A stretch of 64,000 nucleotides of DNA from Balamuthia mandrillaris. Lineage: Eukaryota; Discosea; Longamoebia; Balamuthiidae. Under the pieces are notes generated by a model. That model was not told where the DNA came from. It saw only the letters and a program-made list of their open reading frames with translations, and searched no databases. The position numbers and the translations under genes were made by a program. Positions 9,612 to 22,225 of this stretch are shown piece by piece. The stretch is from contig JAVKOQ010000063.1 in the NCBI GenBank assembly GCA_031835245.1, positions 1-64,000 of the forward strand, written 5' to 3'. The stretch's first letter is position 1; each line of letters begins with the position of its first letter.

Positions 9612-12600
9612 TTACTCAGAGGCAGGAGACATCTCCATTCCGTCCTCCTCCCCAAAGTTGACCTTGGTGCTTCTCCTGCTCCTTGCTTCTTTGTTGTATG
9701 CTGGTCACACACCACACCTGTCAGCTGCAATCAAACACACCAAAAGGAAAACAACGCAGAGACATGTCCAGCAGGAATGTTACCTTTGTTTCGTTTCCAA
9801 ATGATAAAGTATCCAACCGCGATGACAACGACCACGATGATGAATGCTGAGGGCACCAGCGCAGCTGCCAATATGGTGACCAGCTCGCTGTCTCCCCCTG
9901 AATCGTTGCCCTCTCCGTCGGTGTCCTCTCCTTCATTTAAGAGAACCGCAAAGTCGGAGAAATGGTTTGTCCGTCCAATCACCATTAGCTCTGTGAACCC
10001 ATCACCCTCCCCCAAAGTCCTGTTAGCCTCATCACTGGAAGAATTGCTGAGAGCATAAAGCTCCAGAGGATCAGGATTGCATTCCCAGCGCCCTGCATCC
10101 TCGTTGATGAAGGCCAAACAAACGTCGTCCAACGAGACACCATCCGGCAAGACAACGGCGAAGATGAGCAGTATGTCGTCTTCAAACGTGGTCACTTTGC
10201 GGAAGGACAGTTCCACCAGGGAAGAATAGACCTTGGAGAGACGAGCGCTGATACGTTCTTCACCTCGGCCCTCGTCAGATGCATCCCCTGAAAGAGGAGA
10301 GCAAGTCGGTAACATTGAAAGAGTAATTCAAAAAAAAAAAAAACAGGTTGAAAGTACGCACATCCCAAGTCACTGCTACTGTCGCCATCGCCAGAGTAGT
10401 CCTTTTCACCAGGAAAGAGGTATTGAAGAACGTCATCAAAGCTTTTGGAGTTAATGCTGAACTCTTCATCCTCAGCAAAGTTAGCTAAAACTTCTGGAGG
10501 TATCTCCACAGACAGCAAAGCATCGAAAGAGGAGTCTCCAGCATCGGTGGCTCGGCTCTCAGGCACCGTGATGACGAATTTTGTGGTTGGCTGTTCGCCG
10601 CCTCTCACGGTCAACGAGAATGATTCAGGAATCCTCAGTGCTGCTGGCTGTTTTGCTGACGATTAACGAGAAGGACGGGCCATTGGATGAGATAGAAATG
10701 TACATACCCTGTAGCAAGTAGTAAGTTGGTCAAAAGGCACACAAAGACCAGTGCCGGGGCATGGAACATGTCCTACAAAACATCTAGTGGCAGCGGTATT
10801 GCATTCTAATGGGCCCTGGGTGCACTTCCCTGTTGGACACTGTTGTAATGTTAATCAAAGGTAACTTGGCATCTCTCTGCAATGAGGTTTGACGCACCTG
10901 GAAGTAGGGACACCCTTGTAATGGTACTGCTTCGCATTCTAACGGGAACCGACACATGCCGTCGGTATTACATAGCTTTAGGCCTGGGGGACACAGTACG
11001 TCAGGAATGGTGCAATTCTCTGCTGGATTTAAGCATCTGCCGTAGCACCTGTTGATACAACAAACGAACGAATGAATAAACGAGAAGAGAAAGAAGATGA
11101 ACAAACAATAACAACAGCAGGGCGGAAGTGATGGAGAGCAAAAATGATACCGTTTCGATCTGGTGATAGGACAAGGGGGAACAGGCTTACAAAACTTAAC
11201 ATGTGAGGCACAAGCTCCATCTGGGCATGTCACAGGCTTCTCGGGTGTATCCAGCTTGCATGTGCTTCCTATCCCACATTCAAAGCTAAACCTGACACAT
11301 GTTCCGCTGCTGCAAGCGAAGCACTTGCCTTCCTTCTTGCACGGATCACTTGTTGGCCCGCAAGCAGGCAGCGTGGTACATTGTGCCAATGAGTCAGCAC
11401 AAGCGCCCGAGGGACAGCGAACAACAGCACAGAGGGGCGGAAGAGTAGGGTCTCCACCCAACTGAGCTTTGCAAGCAGTGCTGCAGAGGTTCTCTTTCAC
11501 TTCAGTCTGCTGGTTTGGTGAGACCACCTTGCAGCGAGGCGAGAGGCTCTCCACGCGGCCACATCGTTGATTCTTGTTTGTGAAAGGAGGAGCTTCATCT
11601 CCAGGTTGCAGCTCGATGGTGATGGGAACGAAACAGGCTATATCTTGAGAACAGGTGTCTCTGTCTGCTCTGTTTGCTACAGGTCGAATTCGGAAGGTTT
11701 GTCAAGTTAGCAAAGCAGAAGATGAAGTTGCACAAGAACAAGAACAAGAGATGAACAAGAACAAGGACGGAGGGAAAAGAGTACGATAGACAACGACGAA
11801 CTAACCAGAAAAGGTTGTGTCCATGATAACGACATCAGGTTCTTCGAGTGGTTCCAAGACATCAAAGTTTGCATCATTTGAGAACTGCGTGAGTCTGGCT
11901 TGTATGAAACTAGGGAAGATCTCCTTCAGCTCATCCGGGAAAGGGATAACGCCAAAAGCCCCTCCCACCCAAGCAAAGTTGTCCTCAAAGATCGAGTCCT
12001 CATTTATCCTTAACCTAGCCATGTCCCCAGACCACGCCAATGCTCCTGTTGTTGTTGTAAGTTAGGCAGAATACAGAAAGAACTGAGATGAAGCGCTCAC
12101 CTGCCAGGCCTTGTCTCGCTCTGTTGCTCTTGAACGTCGAGGAGCTCAACGACAGGGTCCCTGAGCGCCAGGACAACCAAGCCCCTCCTGCTGCCACCTC
12201 TGCCTCATTATTGTTGAACAAGAGGCCGCTCCAGGCAGCATTCAAGTTGCCCGACTCGACCCACAAGCCAGCCGCCACTTTGGCCTTATTGTTGAGAAAG
12301 TCTATATCCGCTAAGTAAACCGACTTTTCCACCTCGATGCGCGTGAGGGAGCCTGTTTCTTCTTCCTCGAACCCTTCCGCTTTTGCCTCTCGTTCCTTGG
12401 CACGTGATGGTCGTTCTTCGTTATTGGGCGGTCGGTGTGCGATGAACACTGAAGCTGCTTCTGCGAGGTTGTCTCTGAAGAGGCAGTTTTCGATGTAGAC
12501 TTGGTCGGAGTCTGGCGTAAACAAGCATATATCAGCACTTAACTTGGTATATAGGAGAGAAGAGCAGAAGAAGCAAATTACCAGTCCACAAGCCAGCGCC

Positions 12601-15228
12601 AGTGTTGCCGCTGTTTCCCACAAACTCGCCATGTTTTACTTCCAAGCGTACAGAAGTTGCTCTGAACGTGTTTTATGTACAACCAAGTTTCAGAGTAAGT
12701 GTTATGCATACCGATAACAATTCGTGTTCACAAACAGTACCTCAATGCGCCTTCCTTCTGTGCAATGTTCTTCTGGAACAAACAGTTCTGAACTGTTATT
12801 GTCAACGGAGCATTGACGAAGAAACCTGATGCAAAGACAGAATGAGAGAGAGACAGGACAAAGCAAAGAAGGAAGCAATAACAAGCGGAGGCTACAAACC
12901 AGATCCGCTTTCAGCCTCGTTGAAAGAGAGAATGGTACTGTTTCCACAGTTCATCTTGAAAGTAGTATAGGCAGGGTTAGGCGAGCCAAGCAGACACACC
13001 CCTCCTCCTGTGCAAGACGAAGAATACAAAGAAAAGGAGGAAAAGTAAGTACAAAGAGAGAACAACCAGAAGACGAACAGGAAGACTTCAATACAAATAA
13101 ACCTGGACCATACCTCGACCGCCAGGTTGGTTGTTGCCGTTGAAGCGAACGGTGGGCGGCTCGAAGTATTGCACGTCTTCCATATGAATACCCGCTCCAT
13201 CGAACACGTTTTCTCTGGCATTGTCCTTAACTTCGCTGTTCCCAAGGAATACCACTGTTGCTGCTCTACGAACTGCCACTCCACCTCCTGTGTTATTGTG
13301 GTGTGGTTTTGTTGTAAAGTTTAAACTCTGGTTAAAAGAGATATCAGAAGTATCTTACCATTTATTCTGGTTCCAGGACTCACAGCTCCATTGCGTTCAA
13401 TGGTGACGTTCTCAAAGGTAAGTTGAGTGCCTATGATGCCTTCAAAGAAAAGGCCTCCACCATGCACCGAGCGGAATCCCACTAACTTGTTTTCCGATAT
13501 GGTGGTCCTGCGAAGGTGTGCGGTTGGCGTTGGAGGATCTATTTCATTTGTACGTTTTGCCTCATCGTTTCTTCGCTCATTGTTGAGCGGAGGAGGAACG
13601 GCAGAGAGATAGATGGCACCGCCTCTGAACGTGGCGACATTCTGTTCGAATGTGCTGTCATTGATGTCCAACTGCAATACTTTGATGGAAAGAAAAATAA
13701 CCATGGAGAATGAGAAAAGAGGATATCAGCGGAGATAGCGTGACAGAAAGAGAAAAGAAAGAGAGAGAGAGAGTTTTAGAGGAAACTATACAATTGTGAA
13801 CTTCAAGAGCTCCACCATCAGCATTATCAGCAGCCACATTCTGTGCAAACGTGCACCACCGTAGATAAACACTCTCAGTTCTTGCCACTGACAGGCCTCC
13901 TCCCTTGTTACCTTCATAAGTGCAACACAAAAAGCATATGTTAAACCACACCTGATGGAGTAAAAAAAGAAGCTGTGACCAACCTGTAATGTCGCAAGAC
14001 AGCAACTCCACATTGCCGATTTTCTCAAAGACAACAGTAGGCACATGACATTTGTTCTCCTCCTCCAGCCCGCTCCCTACCGACAAAGACTCTTCGGAAC
14101 TCTCTGCGCTCTCGCTCTCGTAACCACATTCATTGAACTCAATGTAAGAATCGCTCATCTCAAAGTTTGCAACACCTTCCACGTGAAGAGCGACAGCTCC
14201 GAAGGAGTTATGTTCTTCTCCGCTGTAGCTGATCCGCTTGTTGTTTCGGAAGGTAACGCCGACGAGGCTTGCAACAGTGGAGGAAAACGGAGGGCTCGCT
14301 CTTATAGTGACGCTTTTTGTTGTTGACGGTTGGAGTTAGAAAAGTGGTCGAGAATAGAAAAGGAAAGCGAGAATGTAAGAAAGAACTAACCCAGGGGTGG
14401 TTGAACCTTCATTGCCTGCTACTAGACATTCCTCCATCTGAACGCTGGCTCCAACTGGCGACTGTCTCGTCTCTTTTAGTGGTGGCTCCAGCGGGTCCCA
14501 AGCGAAAGCTTGAAAATTGTTCTGAAAAGTCACCCCCTTCAGCGTTACAGAAGCTGGCGACTGAACAGAGATGGCCTTTGAGCTGTGCTCGTGTAGTGCC
14601 ACGTTCTCAAGGGTGATCTGGGAGGGACCGGCACCAGCTTGCACGGAGATGGCAGTGCGGCAGTTGCTTATGTTGACAGATCCACCGCCTCCACCCTTGA
14701 TCACGAGCCCGTGCCGTTTAGGTATGGAAATAAAGTCACTGTCTGTGTTGTTTTGATAGTTTGTTTAACAACCACAATTTTCTCAGAAAAGAGAAGTAGA
14801 GAATAGAACACAGATAGCTAAGATAAAGAGACAGCCAGAGAGCGAACGAGAGAGAGAGAGAGAGGAAAGATAACAGAATTGGTACCTTTGGAAGCACAAC
14901 GAATGCTAACTGTCTTCCCAGCAGCTTGGAGGGTTATGTCCCCAAGAAACTCAACGGGCGGAGCTACGGTATAGTCAAACACCATATCGTCATCGCTCAG
15001 GTGGAACTCGTAAGCGTCTGGTATCAAGCCAAAGGGGAGTATGAATTGGATGTGGTCAGAGGTGCAGTTGTAGCGCCCTTGCGGTTCCACAACCTCACAA
15101 GCAGAGGAAAACCATTGACTGACGTGCACTTCCACTTGAAGGAAACCCTCAGCGCAAGGGGTACAGAGGAACAACACCAAAGCCAAGCTCAACGGAACAA
15201 ATATGACTATGGTTGGTCCCTTCGTCAT
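9612..15228 (-). CDS. Single-pass beta-helix surface receptor A
   Basis: Large secreted/type I membrane protein of about 17 exons. The first exon (15228-14886) encodes a signal peptide (MTKGPTIVIFVPLSLALVLF) and a short N-terminal domain. Exons from about 14740 to 11808 encode many short parallel beta-helix repeats of the polymorphic-outer-membrane-protein style, for example FKSNRARQG, FNNNEAEVAAGGAWL and FEQNVATFRGGAIYL. Exons around 11690-10700 form a Cys-rich module (CPSGACADS, CKKEGKCFACSSGTC, CPDGACASH). A juxtamembrane domain follows, ending HFSDFAVLL, then one TM helix (about 9880-9800) and a WKRNK stop-transfer. The last exon encodes a short tail with STKVNFG and ends at 9612. No kinase or other catalytic domain is present, so signalling would need partners. 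It is a tandem paralogue of the next gene. Ligand unknown; interior exon boundaries are approximate. Confidence 0.85.
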
Positions 15229-15899
15229 CCCTTGTTGCCACCGCACGTTCTCCCGCGACAAAACAGAACAAACCCCAAAGTTCGTGCAACAAAAAAAAAA
15301 AAGCAACGTTGTTGGAGGTGCACTGCTGGCCCGGTCTTTCGTTTCAAATCTTTTTGCGATCAGAAAACAAAAAAGAAAGGAAAGTTTAGGGTTCTGTTTT
15401 GTGTCGACGTGTTGCCTTTTTAAGGATTTTTAGATGAAGAGACGCAATCAGGTCGACCTGGTTGGTTTTTACACTGAGAAAGAACAAGAAGAAGCAGAGG
15501 AAGAAGAAGAAGAAGAAGAAGAAGAAGAAGAAGAAGAAGAAGAAGAAAAAGAAGAAGAACAAGAACAAGAACAAGAAGAACAAGAACAAGAACAAGAAGA
15601 AGAAGAAGAAGAAGAAGAACAAGAAGTAACAATAAACTAAGAAGCAGAAGAAGAAGAACAAGAAGAAGAACAACAACAAGAAAATGAACAAGCACAAGAA
15701 TAATAAAACGAAGGACGAGATAATACAACGATGATCATTACAAAAAAGAGAACGAGTACAAAAACCTATGAAGTGCACAGGAAACTCACGCGGAGGATTT
15801 CACCTGCAGAACGTTGTAATTATTCTTCAAAACAGTTAAGAAGGCTCCATAAAATGAAATATGTACCGGGGAGAGAAGCCAAAAATAAAACCACATTCC
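15229..15899. other. Intergenic spacer between tandem receptors
   Basis: This spacer separates the start of receptor A from the end of receptor B. It contains a GTGTCGACGTG element near 15400, a CCTTTTTAAGG sequence at 15415-15425, and a long (GAA)n / (CAAGAA)n microsatellite at about 15484-15710. Long open frames here are products of the microsatellite. I saw no gene. Confidence 0.5.
15484..15710. repeat. (GAA)n and (CAAGAA)n microsatellite
   Basis: A run of GAA triplets interspersed with CAAGAA hexamers over roughly 230 bases. It lies upstream of receptor A on the same DNA strand orientation as the GAA tracts found in introns of both receptor genes. Confidence 0.9.
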
Positions 15900-18800
15900 T
15901 TACTCGCTAGAAGAGCGAGAAGACATTTCCATTCCGTCCCGGTCGTCGCCAAAGTTTACCTTTGTGCTCAACCTCTTTTTGACTTGCTTTTTGTAAGCTT
16001 TGAAGAGCAGAACAGGAGTGTTAGCAAACAATAACACATACACAAACAGAAAGCAACATGTAACATTACCTTTGTTTCGCTTGTGAATTCGGATGTAGCC
16101 CACTACAACCACCACGCAAATGATTACAATGGCAGCCGGCACCAAAGTGGCCGCCAAGATGACGATCAGGTCGTCGCTTCCTCCTCCTGAACCGTCCTCG
16201 CCGCCGTCGTTGTCTCCTTCGTTCAACAAAACAGCAAAGTCAGAAAAATGTCGCGTCTTTCCCACCACCATTATCTCCTTGAACCCATCTTCCGCCTCTT
16301 CCGATGAGTCCTCTTCACCGAGCTCTGAGTCTTCTTCTCCTGAAGAGTAGAGCTCGATGGGATCAGGGTTGCATTCCCAACGTCCAGCCTCCTCATTGAT
16401 GAACGCCAAGCAGATATCTTCCAGCGAGACTCCCTTTGGCAGGCGAACGGTGAAGATGAGCAGAATGTCGTCGTTGAACTGGGTCACCTTGCGGAAGGAC
16501 AGTTCCACCAGAGAAGAAAAGACCTTGGAGAGACGCGCGTTGATATCCTCTTGATCCACGCCCTCATCCGATGCTGAAAGAAAGAGGAGAGGATCACATC
16601 AACAACTGAAGAAGGAAGAGCTACGAAAGAAGAACTAAAACAAGAAGAGCAACAAAGCGAGAGCAGAAGGAGGAATGAAGAACGTACAACTAAAGTCACT
16701 GTTGCTGGCAATGAAATCAACTTCCTCCTCACCAGGGAACAAATATTGAAGAACGTCATCAAAGCTTTTGGAGTTAATGCTGAACTCTTCATCCTCATTT
16801 AAGCTGGCCAAGACCTCCGGTGGAATCTCAATGGATAGCAAAGCATCGAAAGCAGAGTCTCCGGCATCGGTGGCTCCGCTCTCAGGCACCGTGATGACGA
16901 ACTTTGCGGTTGGTTGCTCGCTTCCTCTCACGGTCAACGAGAACGATTCAGGAATCCTCAGTGCTGCTGGCTGTTATGTTGTTTTATTGAAGTAATGCAG
17001 GAGGAGGAGTTACGTTTCTGAATAGAATAATAAAAAGAGAAAATAAAAACGAACCCTGAAACAAGAAGCCACCTTGTCCAACGGGACACAAACATCGCTG
17101 CCAGGGCAAGGAAGTTGTCCGGAAGGACATGTGGAGCCTTCATTGCATTGCATTGCTGAATCGGTACACTTTCCCGTTGGGCACTATGTATGTTGTGAGA
17201 TTGTTAAAGAATTATAGCGGCTTATGCCCGCTCAAGTGAGAGAGAGACGTACCTGGAAGCGAGAACATCCTTGAAAGGGTACAGCACCACATTCCACAGC
17301 GGTGCGACACATGCCATCTACGTTACACGGCTTTTGGTTAGGGGGGCATTCAACGTCAGGGAGTGTACAATTCTCTGCCGGAAGTAAGCATCGGCCAAAG
17401 CATCTAGATGGGTTGCAAGAGAAATAGAAGAAGATTAGAAAGGACGACGAGCAGGAAAAACGAGGGCTCTCAAGATAGAGGAATGAAGAGAGGGAGAGAG
17501 AGAGAGAGAGAGAGGAGAAAACCTTCTCGGCTTGCTAATAGGACAAGGTGGAACAGGTTTACAGAGTCTGATATGCGACGCACATGCCCCATCGGGACAC
17601 GTCACAGGTGTCTCAGGTAAACCGGTGCATCCACTGACTGCGCCGCACTCGTAACCAAACCTGACACACGCCCCGCCCTTGCAGGTGAAGCACTTGCCTT
17701 CCTTCTTACACGAGTCTGAGAGGGGGCCACAACCAGAAAGGTCGCTGCATTGTGTCAGAGCAGCAGCACAAGCTCCCGAGGGACATCGAACAGCAGGACA
17801 GAGAGGAGGCAGCGTGGGGTCTCCGCCCAACTGAGCTCGACAGTCATTGCTGCAAGTGTTTTGCTCCGCTGCGATTTCCAAGTTTACAGTGACCACACTA
17901 CAGCGAGGGGAGACGCTCTCCACTCGGTCGCAGCGTTGGTGCTTGTTACTGAGGGTAGGGGCGCCATCTGGAGGGTTGAGGTGGATGGTGATAGGGAGGA
18001 AGCAGGCCACGTCTTGGGAGCAGCTGTCTCGGTCCGCTCTGTTGGCTATATGTAGTTTAGAGAGATTGTTATGAGTGACGTTGTTGTAATGGTGGGTGCT
18101 AACACAAGGAGAGCGTATGCGAAACAAACCAGTAAAAGGGGTGTTAAGTATGATGATTTCAGGCTCTTCCGACGGCTCTACAACATCAAAGTTGGGATCA
18201 TGGGCAAACTGGGTAAACCTTGCTTGAATGAAGCTTGGGTAGACGTCCTGCAGCTCCTCTGGATCAGGAAAAACGCCCATTGCTCCTCCCACCGATGCAA
18301 AGTTGTCCTTAAACTCCGAGTTGAGGATTCTCAGCCTTGCGTGGTCACCGGAAACCGCCAATGCGCCTTTGGTGATGTGTTTCGTGTGTTTTGGAGGTGT
18401 CATGAGGAAGGGAAGACGATGAAGAAGAAAGAAGAAACGTAAGCACAAGTAGAGCAAGAAGCAGTCCTGTAGAAAATACACCAGAAACTCTTACCTGCAA
18501 CGCCTTGTCTCGCTTGGTTATTGAAAAAGGACACGGAATCCAACCACACCATGCCAAACTCCCAATGCAACCAAGCTCCTCCTGCCGCCACCTCCGCTTC
18601 ATTGTTCTTGAAGATGAGGTCACTCCATTCCATGTCTACGTGGCCAGAGTGGACCCACAAGCCAGCTGCCACCATGGCCTTGTTTTCGATGAAAAGAAGC
18701 TCGGAGAGGTTGAGACTTCTCACGATGTCTAGGCTTTTAAAGACTACAGCTTCATTCACCTCCTCCCTCACCTCCTTTGTTGAACGTACTTTGGATGGTT

Positions 18801-21366
18801 TCACAGTTCCTCCATCCTCACTCTCAGAGCTGTGGGTGCTGGAAAAGTCAGAAGAGGAGGAAGAAGAGGACGAGTCGTTCGTATCGTTGGTGTATGGCTC
18901 CTGAATGAAGAGCGCTCCCACTCTACCTTGGTTATATTTGAATTCGCAGTTGTTTAGAGTGACTTGATGCGAGTCTGTATATCAGATACAATCAATTGAG
19001 AGAGCTGAGCAGATTTGAAGACGAAAGGAAGAGAAGGGAGAGAAATGGAACAACAGAATACCTGTATTCACGCCGCTGCCATGCCTACCAATATTCTGAA
19101 GAAAGTTGCAATGCAGGATAGTCAAAGCTCGTGAAGTTGCGCTACAGGAGCAAAACATAATATCGAGTCATCTCTTAGTGCTTACTCTTCTGTTAAAAAA
19201 AAAAAAGCAAGAGTAAAAACGCTTACGTCAAAGCGCCTGATTCTGAGGCAATGTTCTGTTTGAAGGAGCACCTCTGAATCGTCACGTCCAACAAAGCAGA
19301 GACGTAGAAACCTGAGCCATCGCTAGCTTCATTCGAAATAAGAGACGTGGTGTCATTGCAATCCATCAAGAATGAAGTGTAGGCTTGAGTCGACCCGACT
19401 CCTCCCAGATATATTCCTCCACCTTATTTGGCACAAGAAAGAAAGAGTAGAAGAAGAAGAAGAAGAAGAAGAAGAAGAAGAAGAAGAAGAAGAAGAAGAA
19501 GAAGAAGAAGAAGAAGAAGAAGAAGAAGAACAAGAACAAGAACAAGAACAAGAACAAGAACAAGAACAAGAACAAGAACAAGAACAAGAACAAGAACAAG
19601 AACAAGAACAAGAAGAGGAACAAGCAGAAGAGCGAAGACGAACAAGATGAAGGTGAGGATGAAAAGTCAAGAAGACCTGCAATAAGGGAAATACAAGCGG
19701 GAGATATAAATACCCAGGGTGTAAGCCTTGTTGTTGCCATTGAGTGTAATCTCAGGCGCTATAAGGTGCCCAACATCCTCCAGAAACATGCCTGCACCAA
19801 GAAATACGTTTCCTTTGGCGTTTTCTCTAACCTGGCTTTGCAAGAATTCCACATAGGCAGCCCTTGCTATGTAAGCACCTCCACCTTATTTTGTTTATGT
19901 TGTTGTTAGTTTGATTGCTGGTTGTTTTTGTTTTTGTGCTTTGAAGCCAGGTACCATACACCAAGGCGTTCTCGTGCAAGGCTCCATTGTGCTGGATGGT
20001 AACCTCATCAAAATACAACTCGCTGTCCACGTTGCCACGGACAAACAGCCCTGCGCCATGTGCGGACTCGAATCTCACTTTGTTGCCAGAGATGGTGGTC
20101 TCAGCAATGGTGGCAGTCAGCGGAGCGGTAGCGCTTCTTGTGCCATCATTCTCTTCACCAATAAGAGACAGCCCGCCTCCTCTGTACGGTGCGATATTGT
20201 CGGTGAATCTGCACCCCTTGATATCCGCCAACACCGCTTCACAAAGTTCAACATAAGAAGAGCGATGCAGCCAAAGGATAGGAGATAAGGTGGCGTACAT
20301 CGGTGGAATTGTAAAGCACCGCCTTCCTGAGGGTAAGCAGCTTCATTTCCAAAGAAGTCACAATCTCTCAAGAAAAGACTGTCCGCTCTTAAAACAGATA
20401 TGCCTCCTCCCTTATTGTCTTCAGCGGAGATGAATAAGACAAAGAATAGAGAACAGAAGGAGAGAAAGGGCGTGGAGATGAGCAAGCACAAAAGCAACAT
20501 ACGTTGAATAATGCACGACCGAATCTCCACGTTTGTTGTATCAGCAAAGACACTCGTTCGTGTAAAACAGTTCCTCTCATCGTCATCTGGCCCAACTGAT
20601 GATCCATCCTCGTCCTCTTCCTCTTTCCTCCACTCACAGTGATTGCTCTCGATGCGACATTCAGTCTCAGAGCGGCTCATCTCAAAGTTGGCAGCGCCTT
20701 GCACCAAAAGAGCGATGGCCCCATTGGAGTCCTCGTCATTGGGATGCTTGCGGAGCCGTCTGTTGTTGCGCAAGACGATGTCGGTGATGCTCACCACTGG
20801 GGGTAAGGACGAAGCCCTTATTGTAATGCTTTGTTTTGTGTGTTGTTTTGCAGTTATTATACAAATGAAACAAAAGAAGATAGGAAGACCAAACGAACAA
20901 GGAGGAGAAGAAGGAGAAGAACAACAAAAAGGAGACTAACCCTGGTGTCCGATATCCTTCGTTTTCCTCTACTATACATCTGTTCAGCACAATGCTGGGT
21001 ACCTGTTGTCTCTCCATTGCTCCTGCTGCTGCTGCTTCTTCGTTCTCTGAAGGTGAGGATCGTCGACTCCGGGAAGGTGACTCCCACACCATCGCCTGAC
21101 TGTTGTTCCGAAGCGTCACGTCGGACATAGAGAGCGAAGCGGGCGCTTGGATAAAGACAGCTGCCCCTTGGTGTCCCGTCATGTCCAAGTTTTCAAGCGT
21201 GACCTTGGCGTCACCGGCGTCGTTTTGCACGAACACGCCATAGCGACAGTTGGAAATGGTGAGTCGGTTAACCTCGGTGCCTTGGATAAGAAGGTCCGTT
21301 GGTTGGAACAACTCGAGAAAGTCCATCCCTGAAGAAGACATGTTAGCTTGCTTAAAGCCAAAACTC

Positions 21367-21411
<45 letters not shown>

Positions 21412-21769
21412 TACCTTGGTAAGTACATCGAAGGGTAACAGGTTCCGTTGTGAGTCGAATGGAAAGCTTGTTGCCTGTAAAGGCCACAGGCGGTACCACC
21501 GTCTCGTCTATCACCAGGTCTCCCCCGCGTTTCAACAAAAAGTGATAGGCATTGGGGAGTTGGTCGTTGATGGTGAAGAACTCAAAGAACGTGGAGTAAC
21601 AGATGTAGTAGGCGGCTGAAACCGCTTCGCAGCCTTCTTTCGTGAGGGTCTTCTCGATGTTGACTTGTACCTCAAAGCCCTTCGCCAAAGCTACGGGCAG
21701 CAGAGCCAAGCAGAAGAAGAGGAACAACAGGGTTGCTGTTAACCCACCCAATGGTTTACTTTCGTTCAT
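15900..21769 (-). CDS. Single-pass beta-helix surface receptor B (paralogue of A)
   Basis: Same architecture as its downstream neighbour. Signal peptide from the ATG at 21769 (LLFLFFCLALLPVALAKG), then beta-helix repeats such as FNNQARQGVAG, FKNNEAEVAAGGAWL and FTDNIAPYRGGGLSL over many exons. A Cys-rich module follows (CPSGACAAA, CKKEGKCFTCKGGAC, CPDGACASH) around 18040-17530, then a juxtamembrane domain (DDILLIFTVRLPKG; RHFSDFAVLLNEG), one TM helix around 16170-16080 and a KRNKG stop-transfer. The tail is AYKKQVKKRLSTKVNFG and ends at 15900. The final splice junction has the same phase and residues (K-A-Y / K-x-Y) as in receptor A. Coding stretches near 16750-16970 and 10440-10660 are nearly identical in DNA while introns differ, showing duplication with coding constraint or gene conversion. 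A non-catalytic cell-surface or adhesion receptor is the likely role. Confidence 0.85.
19446..19620. repeat. (GAA)n-(CAAGAA)n intronic microsatellite
   Basis: About 28 GAA triplets followed by a long CAAGAA array inside an intron of receptor B. On the sense (minus) strand it is a pure pyrimidine (TTC/TTCTTG) tract. Confidence 0.9.
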
Positions 21770-22225
21770 CCCTGAGGAAGGGTCGGTGCGCCTTCTCTTG
21801 TTTGTTTTGTTCTTGTTTTTTCTCCCTGTTTGCATAAAGCAGAAGCAAAAGAGCGTTAACAGCCTTTTCGGCCTTGTGCTGTATTGCACAAGAAGAAACG
21901 GTTTTATATACCTTTAAAAGGCAACTTCACGAAGAGGTTTTTTTTTTGTTGTTGTTGAGGTGAACACTCCAGGTGATACCAAAGGAATGGGCTTGTTGAT
22001 GTTATTGGGTCGTTGTGTGTCGGGGTTGGTTGGTTGTTTCGGTTGTTGCTTTCGGGAAGTGTTGTTCTTGCTATAGCGACCAATATTAATACATAAAAAA
22101 ACACAGAAGACGAGATGCAATGCAACGCAGCAGCACTCTTTCGTTGGATTGGTTCGTTCCGTTTGTTCGTTTGTTCGTTTTGTGCTGTGTTAAGTGCTTA
22201 CTCTTTTCATGGGGTGTTGTTTTTT
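21770..22225. other. Intergenic region upstream of receptor B
   Basis: This stretch lies between the receptor B start and the end of the coiled-coil gene. It contains TATATACCTTTAAAAGG near 21905-21921, similar to the CCCTTTAAAAGG element near 9422, and (GTTT)n-rich sequence. No gene was seen. Confidence 0.4.

Noticed and set aside
19353-19740. Open frames with poly-Glu, poly-Ser or poly-Leu
   Set aside because: They are the (GAA)n-(CAAGAA)n intronic repeat read in different frames.
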